Positions 21,085 through 33,110 of a DNA stretch of 64,000 nt are shown here, in pieces. Under the pieces are notes generated by a model. The model was not told the DNA's origin. It saw nothing but the letters and a program-made list of their open reading frames with translations, and made no database searches. Positions within the stretch are counted from its first letter, which is position 1, and each line of letters begins with the position of its first letter. The position numbers and the translations under genes were made by a program. This stretch comes from Hydractinia symbiolongicarpus (taxonomy: Eukaryota > Cnidaria > Hydrozoa > Anthoathecata > Hydractiniidae), in NCBI RefSeq assembly GCF_029227915.1, contig NC_079879.1:14138001-14202000 (forward strand), in the 5' to 3' direction.

Positions 21085-22865
21085 GTGCTTTTATTTTATT
21101 TCAGTGTAATTATTAGTGTAATTAAAATAACTAATAGTGAAATATATGAATGGTATACAAAGTTAAATCAATTAAGCATTGTTGAAGTTTGTGAATCATT
21201 CTCACAGAAGTTTAAAATTGATATTAGTAATTGCAGTCAAGTTGCATTGTATAATAAAATTACAAGGTTAATTCAAAGAATTAAACTGTTAAGAAAAGCA
21301 AAGAAAAAAAAGGACGTTGAAGGTGTTTTTGCACAAGAGTTTGTAATACCAAAAACGGAAGACAGTTTAGACAGGTCATTAAATTCAACAGAAACAGAAA
21401 AGGAAAAGAGTCTTGTATTGTAGCTTAGTGTCATCAAAAAAAAGAATAAAAATTTAAAACGAAAAATGACACATCGACAAGAGGTACAGTTGGAATTGGT
21501 AGAACAACAATATTTAGAGGCACTTAATAGTATGAAAACGTTAGACATAGAAACAAAGAGTATTGTTCAGAAAAATAAAAATGATTTGAACTTAGCAGCG
21601 AAAAAATTACAATTGTTAAAGCAAAAGTTTGAAAAGTGATGCATTAGAAAAAGCTGAAGACGAAGTCCGAAAACATGGTGTATCGCATGCTAAAATAAGA
21701 CGTTTGAGTAAGAAAATTGCCTATATAGATAATAAACTAAAAGTGCAGGGACAAGAGTTAATTGAGTTAAGAAGTGATTTAAAGAAGACTGAGGTTGAAA
21801 ATATAAATTTACATAAAGTTATAGAAAGATTAAATAATAAAGGTGAGAAATTAGAAGAAAAGCTTAGTAATGTACGTGAAAATATTGTATATCCATTAAA
21901 AGCTGAAAAAGTTTCGTGCCAGAAGAAAATATTGTATCTAAAGAATAAAATAAGCAAATCCAATAGCGTTGTATGTAACAATCAGTGTGAAAAAGAGATT
22001 GAAGGTTTGGAGAATAAAATTGACTCTTTAAAAGAAAATTTAGAACTACAAGCATTAATAAATCTAGTCGAAGATGAAGAAGTAGTTACGTTTCACAATG
22101 GCAAATATACAAATGAACTGCGTGAAGTAATTTTGGATTTACTAACATTAAATGTTAGCATCTCAAAAGTAAACAGTGTTATGAAAAAAAGCTAACCAAA
22201 AAGAAAATTAATCGGTTACCATCAAATGGTGTAAAAAGCAGATTGCTCCAAGAGGCATTAATTATTGCACAATCTCAAGTAGTAAATGAAATGCTCAGTG
22301 ATCCTGCTGGGAATAATTGTTTGCATGGTGACGGAACTTCGAAGTACCACAAACATCACCAAAATTTCCAAATAACAACTGCAAGTGGCAGAACATTATC
22401 TTTCCGTTTAGCAGAAATAAGTGGTGGTGATGCTGCATCTACGCTGCAATGTTTCAGTGAAACAGTTGATGATTTATGCGATGCAATTTTAACTAAGGAC
22501 AAGGAAAAAGATTTTGCTAACCTTGTAACTTCCATCAAAACTACTATGTCTGATCTTGGGCCAGTGAATCCTTTGTTGAGAGAAGAGCTCTTGCCAAAAT
22601 CTATCGAAAATTGGGATGAAATGAGTGAAACACAAAAAAAAGAAATTGGTGATATGGCAAACTTTTATTGTAAATTGCATGTCATAGCGAACTTTGCAAC
22701 AGAAACTGATAAAGTTTTAAAATCATTTGAAAATTTGTTGTTGACTGTTGATTATGAAACAGTGTTTGCTTTTAATACCAGTGAAGCATGTGCTGTCAAT
22801 TGGTTCGTACTGCATGTAAAGCATTTCAGGTTAGGGGTAGTGATGAAGCTGGAGTTGCGTCATAT
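21085..22865 (+). pseudogene. Coiled-coil, putative transposase-like gene (unclassified family), broken
   Basis: Four frames make one gene. An N-terminal module at 21104-21420 ends with basic KKKK and FVIPKTEDSL. After an in-frame TAG (21421-21423) a Lys/Glu/Leu-rich coiled coil runs to 21640, then shifts frame to 21629-22195. After another shift, 22200-22805 has LQEALIIAQSQVVNEML, the central block LHGDGTSKYHKHHQNFQITT, then TTMSDLGPVNPLLREELLP and FYCKLHVIANFATETDKVL. A last shift near 22805 gives RGSDEAGVASYF. The H-x-DGT-S-K-Y block preceding beta-strand-like sequence resembles the first Asp of an RNase H-fold nuclease. Similar multi-copy proteins are known to me from cnidarians and molluscs as uncharacterised. 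The final codons are Helitron sequence, so the 3' end is lost. Function is unproven. Confidence 0.5.
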
Positions 22866-23255
22866 TTTAATTCATCAAGAAAATGTATATGATGATGTGC
22901 TTTTGATGAACGCCTAAGGAGATATAAAGGTTTCAAAATTTTGCTGACGTCAGCAATGGCCAGTCAAACCCCCCAAATATTTTTCTTCAGAAATTTGTAT
23001 ACCTGCCGTCTTCATTGTATAGATCTTGAAACGCTGATCAAGAAAATGTATAGGATCGTGTATTTTTGACAAACGGTTGCAGAGATATAATGGTTTGAAG
23101 GTTTTTTAATGACGTCATCAACCCGTCCATTCCGAAACGGATTCGGGGACCAAGGTTTTGGGAAACTGACCCAAATTGGTCCCAGGTGGTCCCTAGTTAC
23201 CTGCGCGGTGAAAAATCATTGACTTCACCACCTCGTTTCCAAGTTATTAGAGAGC
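22866..23255 (-). mobile_element. Helitron fragment (- strand) joining the coiled-coil gene to a Harbinger element
   Basis: From ATCAAGAAAATGTATATGAT onward the sequence follows the - strand of the same Helitron family (TGACGTCAGCAATGG, then GAAACGGATTCGGGGACC). It breaks off at ACCTCGTTTCCAAGTTATT, where the Harbinger end begins. Both Helitron termini are missing. Confidence 0.75.
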
Positions 23256-23375
23256 TTACGAAAGCGCGACGACAACGGCAACGGCAACGTGAGAACATTA
23301 TTTTGTACTTACTGCCGGGACGTTAAAATCCCGAATTTGGCGGACTGTCTAAAACGTTTAAACTCTTTTTTTAAA

Positions 23376-24340
<965 letters not shown>

Positions 24341-24391
24341 TACAAAAACATAAAGCTGAATGTACTTTTTGCAAGTCAGATAAAAATTCTG

Positions 24392-25467
24392 TTATATAAA
24401 GTAGTTTCTTATTTGAGGTGGTGCAATGTCAAAATATTTTTCAGTAATTGAACCATAAAAACAAGATCTTGCATTATGAAGTAAGGCACATATTATGTAC
24501 ATTTTTGCAACAGCACTCAATCTGATCTTCAAATTTTTTCTAAAGTCCAAAAACTTGAAATAATTTAATATGTCCCCAAATATCCACTCTACTGAAACAC
24601 GTGCTGAGCTCATTGCTTTGTTCCAGGATAATTGTAGCGGAGTGATTCGAGCTCCTCTAAACGGTGTCTGAATTTGCACTCTCAGTGGATACGCTGGATC
24701 TCCATAAATGCAGAGAACATATCCAGCTGGTCCAATTGAGTGCTGTTGTAACAAAGGAAGCACACCAGATCTGGCCAGCATGTAAGCATCGTGTCGCCTG
24801 CCTTCGACTGGCCCATATAGGTTTGCTATCAAGCCATTTGGTGCCACGATTGACTGGAATTTTATGCCGTGGACTTTTTTATGACCGTTATACAATTGCC
24901 CTTGACCCTCTCCAGGTTTACACACTGACCGGACAGTTCCGTCAATAAATCCCCAACAGTTTTCGAGTGGAGCACCCCTTTGGTGTACTTGATCAGCGTA
25001 TATTTGGAGAATTACAGGAGACAACCAGGGTTGATTAAAAGAAGTCAAGAAATGATTCCAGTTGTTATTAACATAGTTCATGACATGGTTAGAAATCATT
25101 GATAATTGGGGTACTGGTCTTCCAAATCTGGGTATCATGTCTAAAAACCTACAGGGATATGCATATCTTTTCAGAAGTGTACACAAGCCCTCCATACCAG
25201 AAACGTTTAATCCATTATAGCATACCAACACATCAGGTATGTCCAAGACTTCTTTTAACGTATAGATATCATCCTTTAAAAATTAAAATTCAGTTTTGTA
25301 TTCATCTTAATCTAAGCCATCAAGCGCAAATTTCTTGTATTTCCAGTAGGGTAAATCTGGGTTAGTGGATGTATTCAAATCAAAAAGGAGTACAAATTCT
25401 TCGTCATTTATGAAATTAGATGCAAAAGCATTAATCAAAGAAATTCTATTTTCCCGTAAATTTGGCA
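24392..25467 (-). pseudogene. Harbinger DDE_Tnp_4 transposase (HARBI1-like), two early stops
   Basis: The nuclease frame (25246-24392) holds LCTLLKRYAYPCRFLDMIPR, the first Asp in GFIDGTVR (D102), KVHGIKFQSIV, PNGLIANLYGPVEGRRHDAY, the second Asp in YGDPAYPL (D183) and Glu in SVEWIFGD (E220): a complete DDE triad. Upstream, in the same frame, the reading begins at ATG 25467 (MPNLRENRISLINAF) and continues through DEEFVLLFDLNTS. TAA stops interrupt it at 25307-25309 and 25283-25285, before KDDIYTLKEVLDIPD. So only two nonsense changes separate it from a full-length frame of about 358 codons. The enzyme family excises and inserts Harbinger DNA at TWA sites with help from the Myb-like protein. 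Confidence 0.85.
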
Positions 25468-25536
25468 TTTCTAATTTGAATCATAAAATAATTATAATCT
25501 ACCAAAAACAAGGTTGAACACAAACTTTGACTTTCA

Positions 25537-26256
25537 CTTTCGTTAAAGAGCCGTGAAAAAATCCACTGAGGCAGGATAAAATTGAAAAAGAAGCGTTATT
25601 TGAATTTTAATGACGTCGGCAACCCATCCACAAAAAAAATAATTCAGAAGCTTGTTTTCACGTTGCTTCTATTGTGTAGGGCTTCAAGCGCTGATCAAGA
25701 AAATGTATATGATCATGTGCTTTTTATGAGCGGTTAATGAGTTAATGATATAAGGAGTTAAAAATTTTGCTCCCGTCAAAACCTAAAATTTTTTAAAAAA
25801 AATTTGTATACATGTTGCCTTCATTGCATAGATCTTTAAACGCTGATCAAGGAAATGTATAGGATCATGTAGTTTTGATAAATGTTTGCAGAGATATTAG
25901 GGTTTAGAGGTTTTTTCATGACGTTATCAACCCGTTCATTCCGAAACGGATTCGGGGACCCAGGTTTAGGAAACTTACCCAAATTGGTCCCAAGTGGTCC
26001 CTAGTTACCCACGCGGTGAAAAATCATTGACGTCACCACCTCGTTTTCAAGTTATTTGGCCTCAAAGTTTTAGGTGCACTATAATGGTTTCATTAGTTTA
26101 GTATAAGATATTGATGTTAAAGTAGTGATATTGATGTCGCGCCGTAACGTCAGAAAATTTAACATATTAGACATTGCTTTTTCGGCAACATCAAAGGAAA
26201 ATGAACACATCCACTTTGCAAATATCACAGACAGAACTGGCGTATTATTATATAGA
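25537..26256 (-). mobile_element. Non-autonomous Helitron, array C copy 1
   Basis: The 5' end is GA (TC on the - strand) at 26255-26256. The 3' side near 25540-25580 keeps the hairpin region (GTGAAAAAATCCACTGAGGC) but the terminal CTAG has decayed. It abuts copy 2 on its 5' side without spacer. Confidence 0.75.
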
Positions 26257-26976
26257 CTAGTCGATAAGGCCCGTGGAGAAATCCACTGAGGCAGAATAAA
26301 AATTTTGATGACGTCAGCAACCCATCCAGAAAAAAAAATTAGAACTTTGTTTTCACGTTTCCTCTATTGTGTAGAGCTTAAATTGCTGATCAAGAAAATG
26401 TATATGTTCGTGTGGTTTTGATGAGCGGTTATTGAGATAAAAGGGTTTAAAAATTTTGCTGACGTCAGGAATGGCCTGTCCAAAACCCAAAAAAAATTTT
26501 TTAGAAATTTTTACACCTATTGCCTTCATCGTATAGATCTTGAAACGCCGATTAAGAAAATGTATAGGATCGTGTACTTTTGACAAACGGATGCGGAGAT
26601 ATTAGGGTTTAAAAGTTTTTTGATGACGTCATTAACCCGTCCATTCCGAAACGGATTCGGGAACCCAGGTTTGGAAAACTTACCCAAATTGGTCCCAGGT
26701 AGTCCCTAGTTGCCCACGCGGTGAAAAAACATTGACGTCACCACCTCGTTTTCAAGTTATTTGGCCTCAAAGTTTTAAGTGCATTGTAATGGCTTCACTA
26801 ATCTTAATTAACTTTCCTTTGACGTCAATACTATTTTATCGGTAAAGTTTGGTAAATTACAGAACAATTTTATAGGCGATGTTTTATAGAATTTGTTAAA
26901 GAAAATTTTGAAGAATGTAATCCACTTTGCAAAAGTGACAGACAAACACACGGAACTGGCGTATTATTATAAGAGA
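26257..26976 (-). mobile_element. Non-autonomous Helitron, array C copy 2 (complete)
   Basis: CTAG at 26257-26260 begins the 3' end. The hairpin GTGGAGAAATCCAC follows in + reading, and the 5' TC is at 26975-26976 (CGTATTATTATAAGAGA). The length is 720 bp. Both junctions with neighbouring copies are exact. Confidence 0.85.
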
Positions 26977-27732
26977 CTAGTCGATAAAGCCCGTGGAAAA
27001 ATCCACTGAGGCAGGATAAAAATGAAAAAGAAGCATTATTTAAATTTTGATGACGTCAGCAACCCATCCACAAAAAAAAAACAATTCGGAAGATTGTTTT
27101 TACGTTGGCTCTATTGTGTAGAGTTTAAAGCGCTGATCAAGAAAATGTATGTAATCATGTGCTTTTGATGAATGGTTAATGAGATATAAGGGTTTAAAAA
27201 TTTTGCTGACGTCAGCAAAGTCTCTTATAAAAGTACAAAAAATTTTTCTTTTGAAATTTGTATACCCGTTGCCTTCATGTTATAGATCTTGAAACGCTGA
27301 TCAAGAAAATGTATAGGATCATGTACTTTTGACAAACGGTTGCAGAGATATTAGGGTTTGAAGGTTTTTGGATGATGCATCAACCCGTCCATTCCGACAC
27401 GGATTTTGGGACCTAGGTTTGGGAAACTTACCCAAATTGGTCCCAGGTGGTCCCTAGTTACCCACGCGGTGAAAAATCATTGACGCCACCACCTCGTTTC
27501 CAAGTTATTTGGCCTCAAAGTTTTAAGTGCACTGTAACGGCTTCATTAATTTAATATACGATATTGACGTTAAGGTGGTATTACTGAAGTCGCGCCGTAA
27601 CGTCAGAAAATTTAACATAATAGACATGCATTTTTCGGTTACTTCAGAGAAAATTTCGGTAACATCAAAGGAAAATGAACATATCCACTTTGCCTGTTAC
27701 AGACACACGGAACTGGCGTATTATTATATAGA
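26977..27732 (-). mobile_element. Non-autonomous Helitron, array C copy 3 (complete)
   Basis: CTAG at 26977-26980 is followed by TCGATAAAGCCC and the hairpin GTGGAAAAATCCAC. The 5' TC end is at 27731-27732 after GGCGTATTATTATATA. The length is 756 bp. The outer flank beginning TGAGCTTATAATC at 27733 is unique sequence. Confidence 0.85.
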
Positions 27733-27898
27733 TGAGCTTATAATCATGTCACATTCCATTTTCGGAGCCCTAGTTTTTAGCAAAAAACTGGAATAGTTCC
27801 TCCCAGAACCTCTTTATTTTCAATTTTTTTTTGTTTGAAAGGATATTTTGTAACTTTAAAAGCAATACACAAAACGGGAGTTTCATTTTCTCACGAGG

Positions 27899-27970
27899 AT
27901 GGAGCCAATAATGATTACATTATTTAGAACTATTTTCAGCTTCTTTACTCTGATCCTAACATCAGTGGTA
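27899..27970 (+). CDS. Possible signal-peptide first exon
   Basis: ATG at 27899 opens a frame MEPIMITLFRTIFSFF then TLILTSV, with a strong hydrophobic core. It is followed by the donor-like GTATGT at about 27968. This looks like the first exon of a secreted or membrane protein, but I could not find the next exon in the following 2 kb. Unspliced, the frame ends at 28093. Confidence 0.25.
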
Positions 27971-28093
27971 TGTCAAATCCACGGAGACTCTTTAAATGAG
28001 ATAAATTTTATACTTATGTCTTTTTGGAACTTGCTTGTTCCATGTACATATAAGAATTTACGAATTTTGACATCTTGTTCAAAAACATTTTAA

Positions 28094-30180
28094 TTTTTTT
28101 TTCACCTTAATTTTGACATTTAAATAATTCTAATTTCATCCTAAAAGGCTTCAATCTTTAATGTGCTATACGGCACTAGCTTCTTGAGTCGGACAAAAAT
28201 CATTGGAATATTTAATTCTTTATACATCTAAGAGATTTTTTGGTTTAAGAGCAAATCAAGTTATACAATTAAAACACTGCCGCGAAAAAAAGAGACAGAA
28301 TTTACATTTTCTCACGGTCTAAAATAAAAACACACATACGAGACTGATTTTTTTCGAAAAGTTAGGCATACTGAGGCTAAAACAAAAAAAATGCTATTCT
28401 TATAAAAGTTTATAGTCAAAGTTCACCTCATATAAGAATGTACTAACTACTGTTAATTCACATCTGTTGCTTCTTCGATCGTGGATATACTAAAGTTCGG
28501 GGTCTTCTGTGACTGTTTACAAGTTGCGCCTATTCAGGGTGTCAGATCTGCTATCTACTGTTATTCAAAAGGTCTGTCGGCCATTTGCCACACCCTAATG
28601 CTTACCTATTGACAAATAAGTGAAAATAAAATAAAATAACAAGCTAAAAAATGACAAAATATTTGCGCAGCGAGTGATTTTTGACATGATATCTGTAGTT
28701 ATCGCAATAACTATACTCTGTACTGAAACTATTAGCTATTATAATGCCTTTTAGTTGCCAATCTTGGAAATGTAGCCGTTCTTTTAAACACTGTAAATCC
28801 CTACACCGTAATACCTTTATATTTTCGTTAATGATTTGCTCAAACAAGTCGCTTCCTTGCCTAAACAGTGACATCCAAATTCACATTTTCAAAGTCATAT
28901 GACTACAAATTCAACAAACTATGTGCAAAAGGAATCTAATGTAAACCGAGTTTAATGTGAGCGGTACTTTTCATATCACGAGATTCACGTGCTTTGAATT
29001 TAATAACAAACAATTGCTTTGTACGTGTGATCTTTTCTCAACTTTCTAATCAAAGTGTTTATTTACTACAGTAGAAATGTTCTTGTCTTATTACTCTCCT
29101 AAAAAGTCCACATTAAACACAGGTCGTTTTTTTTTTAGCGATCAAAATTGTCATGTGTATAGCTATACGAGAATTGTGTCACAAAGCTTTCTCTGAGATC
29201 CGAATATAAGGAAGTATCGTATCTTTAAATTAAATTAACGAAAGCAATTTTGAAGGATTCGGGAATATAGAATACAAACAAACGAACAAACAAGATATAA
29301 ACAAAAAGGTAACTAGGCGACGAGATGAAGCGAAAGTACAGCATCTTAAACGCATGGTAGGTGTATTACATCTTTTGATTGGCGTATGCTATTTAAAGCC
29401 GTCGTAAATGTTAGCTAGTATGAAGACGAAACTTAACCATTTAGGTGCTTTTATGAGGTATTCTAAAGGTATTCTAAAGAAGAAAAGCAGTTATTTCAGT
29501 TTTCTGTACAATACATATATTAGATTCACACGTCTCAGGTTATTTTATCAAACTGAACCGTCAAAAAACGTCAAAATGAATAATATAACGGACTTTTTAT
29601 CAACACATTTTTTCCCTTCAACCCCGGGAAAAACAGTTTAACTTTTTTGTGAGATTAGCTGTTGCCAGCAGCATTATGCAGATGAGACACAATGGTGAAG
29701 TCTATATAAAAATCAGATCGATTTTATTCCATTGTGTTCTAACAGATTCGAATTTTTTAAGCGAATGTTAAGGAGTTTGATTTTTTTGACGTGTTTTAAA
29801 TTCTCAAGCCTAGTTTCTGCTGGTGACATAAGCATAAACGTACGCGTTCCCACCTAAAACATAAACATGACATTTAGCAAGAGATGGAGAGAAGACTTTT
29901 GGAGGTTTTTTGCATTTGCTCAAATCAGTAGAAAAGAATCAAGTTAAAGGAAAAGAAACATAATAGTCAAGGAAATATTCAAAATTTATCATTTTCTCCT
30001 TTTAACTAATCACAAATCTTATTTCAAGGCAGTTTTTTAGTGTTTCTTTATAGAATCAATTACTGATCAATTCGCGCATGTTTTTAAGGCTCCATTCGCG
30101 CATTTTTTAGGCTCCATGTCGTACCATTAATAAACACTCCTGCCACTAGGAAGGCATGCTTGGTCAATTCTTGTGGATAA
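28094..30180. other. Intergenic or intronic stretch, nothing recognised
   Basis: AT-rich, with short frames (28644-28874 -, 29408-29641 +) that match no family I know. No terminal repeats or RNA genes are seen. Confidence 0.4.
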
Positions 30181-30320
30181 GGCTGGAATACACGGTAAAA
30201 TAATCCTTTAGAAAGTCTTTGTAATTTTTCTTTATAAAGTTTCTCTTTTCATGTATCCAACATTTCAAGAACTTGGTTATATATATTGATAATCAATACG
30301 ATGTCACACGCATTTACAAA

Positions 30321-30545
30321 ATGAAATCGAAAAGTAAAGCAGCAATTGCGTTGATTCTAACTTATATAAAATTAAGGAGAAAAAAACGTACAAAAAATTA
30401 AAAGAACAAGAGAAGAGCTGTCCGGGTCAAAGCCTGGCTTGAAAGAAGACACGAAATGGGCGCATACAACAACTTTTTAACAGAGCTCAGTTTAGAAGAC
30501 CCACAGCAGTTTCGTAAATACTTAAGAATGAACACTGAGTGTTAA
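30321..30545 (+). pseudogene. Harbinger transposase N-terminal fragment
   Basis: The frame runs from ATG 30321 to TAA 30543-30545 with one internal TAA at 30399-30401. After the stop it reads VRVKAWLERRHEMGAYNNFL, then ELSLEDPQQFRKYLRM. This is the 'V..WL.RR...GAY..LL.EL..ED...F..Y.RM' block that precedes the nuclease in HARBI1-like proteins. No nuclease domain follows within the element. Confidence 0.6.
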
Positions 30546-30813
30546 GATATGGGTATGGCACCACACAAATCCCCTTTTTTTCTTGGTTTTGGTGGTGCAG
30601 GAGATTGGGTTGATGGCTCCTCAGAAACATTATTATCATCTGCGTCTCTTTCAATTTCATCAGCAATACGATGAAGATCGGCTAACCTGAAAGTAATAAA
30701 TACCAATCATGAAAAATATCGTAGCATAAACACTTTAAAAATTTCTCAGAAATCCTTAATTTTCTCTCTATTTGTTTAAAATATTCTTACCGTTTTTCGC
30801 TTCCTTCAGCCAT
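30542..30813 (-). CDS. Small two-exon ORF of the miniature element, 55 aa
   Basis: Exon 1 (30813-30791) encodes MAEGSEKR, donor GTAAGA. Exon 2 (30686-30542) continues LADLHRIADEIERDADDN and ends in a Pro/Lys tail. The intron is 104 bp with a TTTCAG acceptor. The stop codon overlaps the stop of the facing transposase fragment by two bases. It occupies the place of the Myb-like partner gene, but the DNA-binding domain is absent. Splicing is inferred. Confidence 0.4.
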
Positions 30814-31516
30814 ATTTTTTTTTCTTCTTGTTGCTGCTTGTTATAATAATTTTTTTCTTCAGTTCATTCATTTCTGAGCCCAGGTGTGTTCATTTTCGTC
30901 ATGATTTTGTCGGCTCCTTTGACGTTTCTTGCAAAGATTTCAGATTTTTATCAACCGAACGATAAATCGAAGGATTTATATCACCTGACATAAAATTTTT
31001 GTTTTTATAAACTTTTTATAGATGGTATACACGATGAAAGAAAAGTTTATAAAGAAAAATTTCGAACCTTTATAAAGAAAAAAGTCACCGTGTATTCCCG
31101 CCTATAGACAAATAAATTTTCAAATTATTTATAAACTTAGTAAGTTTTATTTAGTCGGTGCAGAGCTTGAACGCCACAAGATCAATGGTATCCAGGCTAA
31201 AACATTATAAATATCTGGAATTTTCCATTTTTCCTAAACAATCAATTGACCAATATGAATCATGTAGCAAAAACGTTCCGTGGAAGTTACAGCTATCACT
31301 TTTGTGAGGGTGGTAGCGCGTGAAACAGAACTTTATACTTTTGTCTAAGTCATGTATGTTTTTAACTAGCTTTAACTGAATAAAAGTGAGAAAAATATTA
31401 TAGGCTAGCTAGGTATCACCCTTGTTAGCTGCTGTTAAAAAGAGGTATCAGATTTTGCTTGGGTGGTAGTTAGCCGGAATCAGCTTTTGGGATTTTTCTG
31501 AAAGACGATTTTTTTG

Positions 31517-31830
31517 TTAAAATATGTGGCTGTTGCTTCTATTGTGTAGAGCTTGAAACACTGATCAAGATTATGTATAGAATCGTGTACTTTCAATAAA
31601 CGATTAAGGAGATATCAGGGTTGAAAGAATTTGCTGACGTCAGCAAAGACAAAGCAATGTCCAAAAAAATATTTTATTTTAATTTGTTTAGTCATTGCCT
31701 CTATTGTGTAGAGCCTGAAACACTGATCAAGAAAATGTATAAGATCATGTATTTGTAGCGAACGTCTACAGAGATAGTAGGGTTCAAATCTTTACTTGAT
31801 GACGTCATCAACAAGCTTCAGAGTAAGCTG
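31517..31830 (-). mobile_element. Helitron fragment (- strand)
   Basis: Internal sequence of the Helitron family (CTATTGTGTAGAGCTTGAAA, CTGATCAAGA.AATGTATA, TGACGTCAGCAAAG, GATGACGTCATCAAC) lies here without either terminus. Downstream, at 31885-31925, an inverted pair CCGTATGCAACG/TTGCGCAACTCC forms a hairpin of unknown origin. Confidence 0.6.
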
Positions 31831-32162
31831 TTCAGGTCAAATTTTTCTATGCGCCGTTCGACTTTCTAGCCGTATGCAACGTTTTCTACATTTCTATACG
31901 GTTTCAACAAGGGGTTGCGCAACTCCTAATTCCAAGTCATTCTGTAGTTATTGTTATTTTTGTGATGGATAGATAGCACAAAGACGGCGGTCATGTATTG
32001 GAATTTTTTTACAATTTTTGTCTTTAAAAATTATTAACTCCAGATTGAGGCATATATGAACTTAAAATTTTCATAGTACATAGTACATTGGTAAAAGAAA
32101 TGTGTATCAATTTTGATGGTTTATTTTTAGAAATGACGTAATGATGACGTCATTGAATTGAA

Positions 32163-32445
32163 GTTTTATTTTTTTACCCAGGATAGCCTCTTCAGTTCCT
32201 ATTGGTACTGCTATCAACGAGGGTCCTGCGAATGGGTCCTAGCGCATTTAAAGCTCCCATTTGAGCTACGAAAGTTGTGCAAGCACAGCAATCGCTCAAC
32301 TAGACAACCGCCTAAGATATCAATCCTATTCTCATGCTGAACGCTAAGCAGAAAGGATAGATTCACACTTTTATAGTCTCTGGCCGGGGTTTGAACCCAA
32401 GACCTCCCGCTCTGGAAGCGAACGCTCTACCACAAGGCTATCAGT
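32163..32445 (-). repeat. tRNA-derived SINE
   Basis: Read on the - strand, the head has an A-box-like TAGCCTTGTGGTAGAGC (32440-32424) and a B-box GGGTTCAAACC (32398-32388). These are spaced as in a tRNA, with an anticodon-like arm TTCGC-TTCCAGA-GCGGG that would give a CCA anticodon. The body follows to about 32175 and ends in an A-rich tail (T-rich on +, 32163-32175). The tRNA-like part has no proper acceptor stem, so it is a SINE head transcribed by RNA polymerase III rather than a tRNA gene. Confidence 0.7.
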
Positions 32446-32469
32446 CGGTATCAGTCATAGCTCAAATAT

Positions 32470-33110
32470 TACTACAAATCGCTCTAAAAGGGCAAGAAAG
32501 TATACAACAACCAGTAAACAATTTTATAAATTGCAATTTTAACGTTAGACAAAGTTCATTGAAGTGTACGAAATTTCGGTCAAGGGTGTAAATTTGAAGA
32601 CCAGATAGAAAAAATGAAGTCACAGCTGAAAAAATCTTTCAAATTGATGAAAATGCAAAATACGTTCACAGGAACATAATAAAACACCACGAATTAACTA
32701 TTCAAAAATTATACAAATACTCTTGAAGAGTACAAAATATCTGACAAGTGTAATTTGCAGACGAGATAGTGAAAATGATGCTGTAGCTCAAAATTGACAT
32801 AAAATTAATGTAAAAGCAAACAATTGTACAATAACCGGTAAAGAAGTTTATAAACTGCAATCGTAACATTGAAAGACTTCATACAAATATACGAAATTTC
32901 GGACAAAAAGGTAAATTTGAAGACCAGCTAGACAAAATAACATCATTGCTAAAAAGATATATCAAATTGATGAAAATTTGAAAAGAAAGTTCACAGGAGC
33001 CATTATCAAATCACTACAAGTTAGTAACTATAAAACTTGACGAACACTCTTAAAGCGTACAAAATATTTGACAGAGTATAAACATGCAAACCAGAAGAAA
33101 ATGGAACAAC
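32470..33110. repeat. Tandem repeat, about 164-bp unit, four degenerate copies
   Basis: The landmark GTACGAAATTTCGG...GTAAATTTGAAGACCAGATAG recurs at 32566, 32730, 32889 and 33057, giving spacings of 164, 159 and 168 bp. Copies 1 and 3 resemble each other more than copies 2 and 4, suggesting a higher-order unit of about 325 bp. It begins immediately beside the SINE head. Confidence 0.65.

Larger units (their letters stand above)
30181..31102. mobile_element. 922-bp miniature Harbinger-like element with two small genes
   Basis: Terminal inverted repeats GGCTGGAATACACGGT (30181) and GGCGGGAATACACGGT (read inward from 31102) flank two convergent reading frames. One is a transposase N-terminus on +, the other a small spliced frame on -. 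Flanking triplets are TAA and TAT, close to a TWA duplication. CTTTATAAA motifs are repeated just inside each end (30230, 31010-31080). Confidence 0.65.

Noticed and set aside
24664-24948. 94-aa + strand frame
   Set aside because: Antisense shadow of the Harbinger nuclease.
32376-32445. A genuine tRNA-Trp gene
   Set aside because: The anticodon-like arm reads CCA, but the acceptor and D arms do not pair properly and an A-tailed body follows, so it is a SINE head.
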